Assembly (NCBI GenBank): GCA_016718035.1
Contig: JADKEK010000001.1
Span: forward strand, 62,001 to 126,000
Length of the DNA stretch: 64,000 nucleotides
Reading direction: 5' to 3'
Origin: Bacteroidota bacterium
Lineage (GTDB): Bacteria > Bacteroidota > Bacteroidia > Chitinophagales > BACL12
The notes below the pieces were generated by a model that saw only the letters and a program-made list of their open reading frames with translations, did not search any database and was not told where the DNA came from. The first letter of the stretch is position 1. Each line of letters opens with the position of its first letter. Shown here piece by piece: positions 62,136 to 64,000 of this stretch. A program made the translations under genes and the position numbers.

Positions 62136-63554
62136 TTATTCAACAATAATTTTAATTGCATTTAAGTAATTAGCATCACGTAATAAATAAATACCAGCAG
62201 GTAAATTAGATACGTCGATTTTGTTTGTTGAATTATTTGAAATAATTGATGAGATAATTTTTCCATTTATATCTATCAATTGCAGAGTATGATTGTTTGC
62301 ATCTGTATGTTGAACAAAAAGATAATCATCTACCGGATTAGGATACACATCAAATCCAGACTGTGATTCTGCTAAATCACTTGTAGCTAATAACATAGAA
62401 CATGCAGACGTCACAGGTGTTGGTGTCCATTTATCTGATAATGTACCATCACCAATTTGCCCTACCATATTATCGCCCCAAGCATATATATTACCGTCGT
62501 TATCCAACACAACAGCTGTTTTTCCACCCGCTGCAATTTCAATTATCCCATCTAATCCAACAAGTCCAATCGCTGTTGATTTATTTTCAACTGTGCCGTC
62601 ACCTAGTTGCCCATCGCTATTATTTCCACAGGTAAATACAGCTCCTTCATTTGTAAGTATCATTACAAAATGTTGACCTGCTGCAGCAGCCACTGCACCT
62701 TCAACATCAACCATTTGAACAGGTGTTGAATAGGTTAAATCCGATGCGCCAGTTCCTAATTTTCCATAATCGTTTGCACCCCAACCCCACACAGTTCCAT
62801 CACTTTTAATTGCATAAGCACATGCTGTACCGGCAGTTATATTTTCAATATCCGTTAATCCCGGAATTTGTATTGGTGTTAATCTGTTAATTTCAGTTCC
62901 GTCACCTAATTGTTTTTCTACATTTTCGCCCCAAGCCCAAACTGTTCCGTCAGATTTTAATGCATAAACCGAATAATTGGAAGCTTCAATTTGTATTACA
63001 TCTTCCAAAAACCCTACGCCATCCAAACCAACAACTTGAACCGGATACAAATGGCTGATACCCAAACCTCCACCATCACCCGCACAACCGTGAATAGTTG
63101 CACCCCAGCTCCAAACGGTGCCATCTGCTTTTAACGCTATTCCAACCTGGTTGCCGGCTGCAATATCTATTACCTCATCTAAAAAACTTATAGAATCTGG
63201 GCCATAAACCTGAACCGGAGCAAAACGTGTTATTGTTGTTCCGTCTCCACAGCCGCCATTCATATTCTCGCCCCAAGCCCATACTGTTCCATCATTTTTT
63301 AAAGCCAATGAAAATGTTGTACCTGATGCTATTGTTTTCAAATTGTCGATTGCATAAACATCAACCGGAACAGGTGAATTGTCGCCAGTACCATTATCAC
63401 CCAACTGTCCGACATAATTGGCACCCCATGCCTGTGCAGTACCATCTGCACACAAAACGACAGTAAAACTGCCACCTTCTGCAATATGTTGGGCATTAGT
63501 TATTTGAAGAGTACATAAAAACGCAGCAAAAATAAGGAGGGTAAAATGTTTCAT
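62136..63554 (-). CDS. RCC1-repeat beta-propeller T9SS protein
   Basis: A 472-residue secreted protein with signal peptide MKHFTLLIFAAFLCTLQITNAQ. Residues 22-385 hold seven RCC1 repeats with the pattern xxxGxxxxxALKxDGTVWAWGxNxxGQLGDGTxxxxxxPxxV, for example LKNDGTVWAWGENMNGGCGD and IKSDGTVWGWGANDYGKLGT, predicting a seven-bladed propeller. The C-terminal 75 residues are a T9SS CTD (FDVYPNPVDDYLF, NLPAGIYLLR). RCC1 propellers bind other proteins; in bacteria the secreted ones are of unknown role. It is convergent with the 60932 gene and precedes the xseB gene on the same strand. Confidence 0.9.
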   Translation of the reverse strand: MKHFTLLIFAAFLCTLQITNAQHIAEGGSFTVVLCADGTAQAWGANYVGQLGDNGTGDNSPVPVDVYAIDNLKTIASGTTFSLALKNDGTVWAWGENMNGGCGDGTTITRFAPVQVYGPDSISFLDEVIDIAAGNQVGIALKADGTVWSWGATIHGCAGDGGGLGISHLYPVQVVGLDGVGFLEDVIQIEASNYSVYALKSDGTVWAWGENVEKQLGDGTEINRLTPIQIPGLTDIENITAGTACAYAIKSDGTVWGWGANDYGKLGTGASDLTYSTPVQMVDVEGAVAAAAGQHFVMILTNEGAVFTCGNNSDGQLGDGTVENKSTAIGLVGLDGIIEIAAGGKTAVVLDNDGNIYAWGDNMVGQIGDGTLSDKWTPTPVTSACSMLLATSDLAESQSGFDVYPNPVDDYLFVQHTDANNHTLQLIDINGKIISSIISNNSTNKIDVSNLPAGIYLLRDANYLNAIKIIVE

Positions 63555-63652
63555 ACAGGAAATTTTGAAGACTAAAAGTATGCAAATTTTAATTCAATCG
63601 CAACTTATTACTCCGAAAACAAGCAATACCCTGGCAATGCAAATTAGTCAAA

Positions 63653-63859
63653 CTAGGATGGTGTTGTTTTGGTCTCCATCTGTTTAATAATATTGTTCAC
63701 CTCCTGCTCTGTTGAACGCAATTTTTTTTGGCAAAAAGCAATCAGTTCTGATGCGCGTTTTACTTTTTCAGCCAACACATCCACCGAAACCGATTCGTTT
63801 TCAATTTCTGCCGCTATTTGTTTGAGTTCGGCATAGGCCGCTTCATATGTTTGTTCCAT
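63653..63859 (-). CDS. xseB: Exodeoxyribonuclease VII small subunit
   Basis: A 68-residue protein starting at the ATG at 63859 (MEQTYEAAYAELKQIAAEIE). It has the family pattern: a coiled-coil hairpin with Y..A...L..I...IE, SVSVDVLAEKVKRASELIAFCQKKL and STEQEVNNI. XseB binds XseA to form exonuclease VII, which degrades single-stranded DNA to oligonucleotides. The start overlaps the xseA stop by 17 bases, a standard arrangement indicating coupled translation. A TTG nine bases upstream (63868) is less likely. Confidence 0.92.
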   Translation of the reverse strand: MEQTYEAAYAELKQIAAEIENESVSVDVLAEKVKRASELIAFCQKKLRSTEQEVNNIIKQMETKTTPS

Positions 63860-64000
63860 CCTGCTCAATTTTTGAATTTACGGTTGTTGAAATAATATGT
63901 TTTTCCATGGTGATGGTTAATTCATCGCCCTTTTTAATATTTTCACTATCGCTGATAATTTTCCCGTTTTGTGCTATAATGGCAAAACCTTTTTTCAAAA
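63843..64000 (-). CDS. xseA: Exodeoxyribonuclease VII large subunit, 3' end only
   Basis: The minus-strand frame entering from the right edge reads LKKGFAIIAQNGKIISDSEN, then IKKGDELTITMEKHIISTTV, and ends at TGA 63843-63845. This is the conserved XseA C-terminus (RGYAxV xxxG K x(I/V), xxGD xLxI). The gene body lies beyond the window; only about 51 codons are visible. It overlaps xseB by 17 bases. Identification rests on both the short match and the pairing with xseB. Confidence 0.88.
   Translation of the reverse strand, partial: LKKGFAIIAQNGKIISDSENIKKGDELTITMEKHIISTTVNSKIEQDGTNI

Noticed and set aside
62136..63554. Repeated DNA that could suggest a tandem-repeat or CRISPR-like array
   Set aside because: The repeats are about 150 bases, coding, and diverged as RCC1 propeller blades; no spacers or short identical repeats.

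Overview
The window looks like a chromosomal segment from an uncultured or little-studied member of the Bacteroidota, of the Chitinophagales/Saprospiria type. The evidence is: AT-rich DNA; about a dozen secreted proteins ending in the C-terminal domain (CTD) used by the type IX secretion system (T9SS), with an xxPNPa start and a G[LIV]Y final strand; a TonB receptor with a CarboxypepD_reg-like N-terminus; DUF5916; and promoters of the Bacteroidota type (TTG, about 19 bases, TAnnTTTG). Shine-Dalgarno sites are weak or absent. No rRNA, tRNA, CRISPR array, prophage or insertion sequence was found.

Layout. 1-4.7 kb: end of a TPR protein, then a HupE/UreJ-type membrane protein, a small membrane protein and a TonB receptor that may form a metal-uptake locus. 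4.7-15.2 kb: enzymes and envelope genes (ABM-like protein, metallo-beta-lactamase-fold hydrolase, lipoprotein, fatty-acid desaturase, DUF5916 protein, C1 peptidase, a frameshifted sulfotransferase, an esterase lipoprotein, a GT4 glycosyltransferase). 15.4-23.6 kb: Calx-beta surface protein, intact sulfotransferase with an M1 peptidase lipoprotein, a frameshifted sodium/solute symporter, a YCF48-like T9SS protein and a 57-residue membrane protein. 23.9-45.5 kb: a region dominated by secreted and surface proteins, including a tandem duplicate that kept its terminator, a cyanophycinase-like lipoprotein, and three paralogues of an unrecognised family of about 340 residues. 45.6-50.7 kb: an Mla-type lipid transport cassette (permease, ATPase, MCE protein) next to a large AsmA-like protein. 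51.3-54.2 kb: a GH13 lipoprotein and a propeller-type T9SS protein. 54.4-60.3 kb: a two-gene unit encoding a 1417-residue alpha/beta-hydrolase + CHAT-protease + helical protein and a subtilisin-like protease without signal peptide. 60.9-64 kb: two T9SS proteins and xseB/xseA, the latter cut by the window edge.

The strongest candidate for an undescribed system is the CHAT/hydrolase-subtilase pair. It has three apparent catalytic centres in two proteins that seem cytoplasmic, 21 bases apart and followed by a strong hairpin. This suggests a proteolytic cascade, possibly for defence or regulated cell death; that role is inference. Other points of note are a family of three surface proteins sharing an N-terminal module, a 57-residue membrane gene with its own hairpin, and two genes each broken by one missing base in a homopolymer, which may be assembly errors.
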